Source: Brugia malayi (Eukaryota; Nematoda; Chromadorea; Rhabditida; Onchocercidae). Taken from it: a DNA stretch of 64,000 nt. The notes under the pieces were generated by a model that was given only the letters and a program-made list of their open reading frames with translations, did no database searches and had not been told where the DNA came from. This document shows positions 62,829-64,000 of the stretch, piece after piece. The translations under genes were made by a program, and so were the position numbers. Each line of letters starts with the position of its first letter. Within the stretch, counting starts at the first letter, position 1. The stretch spans positions 7,040,649 to 7,104,648 of the forward strand of contig NW_025062477.1 in assembly GCF_000002995.4 (NCBI RefSeq), read 5' to 3'.

Positions 62829-64000
62829 GTTGGTACTTTTTCAATTTTCGTGCATTGTTGCATTGCAGTAAAGACAAGCAGTAAAATACCAATGCATGAT
62901 ATGTAATGATGACATTTCTATTCATTTAGAAAATACGCAAAAAAAAAAAAAAAAAAAAATCGGAGGAATTTCAAGGGAAATATTCAAAATCGCTATTAAT
63001 AACTAGTTTTGAAAAATTACTCCCATTTTCATAATCTTTGTTGTTCTTGCAAAATTGCACTGCAACATAATTGAATTTCTATTTTCTAAAAATGTTAATC
63101 TATTTTTGACGACTTCATTTAGAGCACATATTTGTAAATTAGTGAGCGGAGCCAGACTAAGGAGTTGAATGGAAGACATTGCAGTTTTTTTTTAAAAAAA
63201 AAAAACTTCAAATTCGGTTTGATTATTCTTTGTTTACATCAGATATATGAGCAAATAGTGAAAAAGCAGTTATGACTGAAGTCCAGACCAGAAATTATCC
63301 TTTTTCCGTAGTAACTTAATCAGTCTAAAATTTAATTAAATGTATTCCTTTTCTAGGACTAGCCACTAGACTTAAACTGGTCTGTTTCCTTTTAATGAAT
63401 TGGCATAAAAATTTCGTATCAGAATTCCAGGGTAAGAGAAAGACTATTCTATAAGATCTCACTTGTCCTATGGGAATGAAACTGAAGGTACTTCATTTAA
63501 ATTTACATTTGAAATTATATCATATTAATCCATTCAAACATCCTTCCTAATGAGAAAACACTTTTTTCCAAAATGCTGATAAGTTGTTAGTTCTGCAGCT
63601 TTTCTGTTTTTGCACAATTTGATATGAAAAGAGTCTTTTTCTGCCAAAGATATGAAAAAATGACGATAATTTAATCAATCAGAATAACCTTAATCTCTCT
63701 GCTATATTTATTTAAAAAAAAAAAAGAAAAATTATGAAACATATGAAAAAAAACAAAATAGCACCGTGTAATTCTTATAAGTCTCACTTTACGATTTGCG
63801 GAGAATGGCAGAGAATTTTCATTACTTGTCGACTTGGAAATCACCGTATAGAGTTGTATGATATAGAAAGTGAATTATTGAAACCATAAAAGTAGTTAGT
63901 ATTAAATAACCGAAGTACTGTCCTTTTCCCCCGCAGTTGGTTAATCCTACCCTTGAAATGATGAACAGAGCACTTTGAACTGATAAATCAAGTAGTAAAA
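62829..64000 (+). other. Frizzled intron continuing past the right edge
   Basis: 1.2 kb of AT-rich DNA with A runs near 62940 and 63710. No continuation exon encoding TM4 was recognised, so the receptor's remaining helices and C-terminus lie outside the window. Confidence 0.7.

Noticed and set aside
1..64000. Wolbachia-derived or viral insertions, intact transposons, tRNA, rRNA, CRISPR
   Set aside because: I looked for long bacterial-like frames, terminal repeats around a coding element, tRNA box motifs and regular spaced repeats, and saw none. A small or decayed copy could be missed by eye.

Overview
The window looks like nuclear DNA of a nematode, probably a clade III parasitic (filarial-type) worm. 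It is AT-rich, with spliced protein genes, many acceptors of the T-rich TTTTCAG type, introns from about 80 nt to over 4 kb, and homopolymer runs and AT/CA microsatellites between genes. The species assignment is inference. I saw no bacterial, viral or intact transposon gene, no tRNA or rRNA, and no CRISPR array.

Positions 1-37482, minus strand: one very large gene, the spectraplakin vab-10 (plectin/dystonin/MACF/Shot family). I resolved 28 coding exons plus one alternative exon, and all proposed joins keep phase. In transcription order they are a distal N-terminus (37482-32178), a proximal alternative first exon (27207-27075), CH1 (24712-21660), a possible internal alternative first exon in the CH1-CH2 intron (18979-18620), CH2 (17446-16768), the plakin domain of spectrin repeats with an SH3 insert (15044-5709), an E/R-rich helical exon (4263-3769), and a 3.5-kb exon of plakin repeats running off the left edge. 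The plakin-repeat tail is what defines the VAB-10A (plectin-like, intermediate-filament/hemidesmosome) form. Exons of the spectrin-repeat/GAS2 form would lie further left, outside the window.

Positions 37483-43916: a gene-poor divergent interval with a G-quadruplex-type motif and short duplications. Positions 43917-46566, plus strand: a small gene with a helical core, an acidic stretch and three copies of a D/E-CCI[IV]-E motif near the C-terminus. It resembles a diverged DAXX-type histone chaperone with SUMO-interacting motifs.

Positions 46567-55855: no gene recognised. Positions 55856-62828, plus strand: the 5' part of a Frizzled Wnt receptor, with signal peptide, all ten CRD cysteines, linker, and the first three transmembrane helices. 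It is cut off by the right edge. The three genes show no sign of a shared pathway or operon: one is cytoskeletal/adhesion, one probably nuclear chromatin, one a cell-surface receptor.
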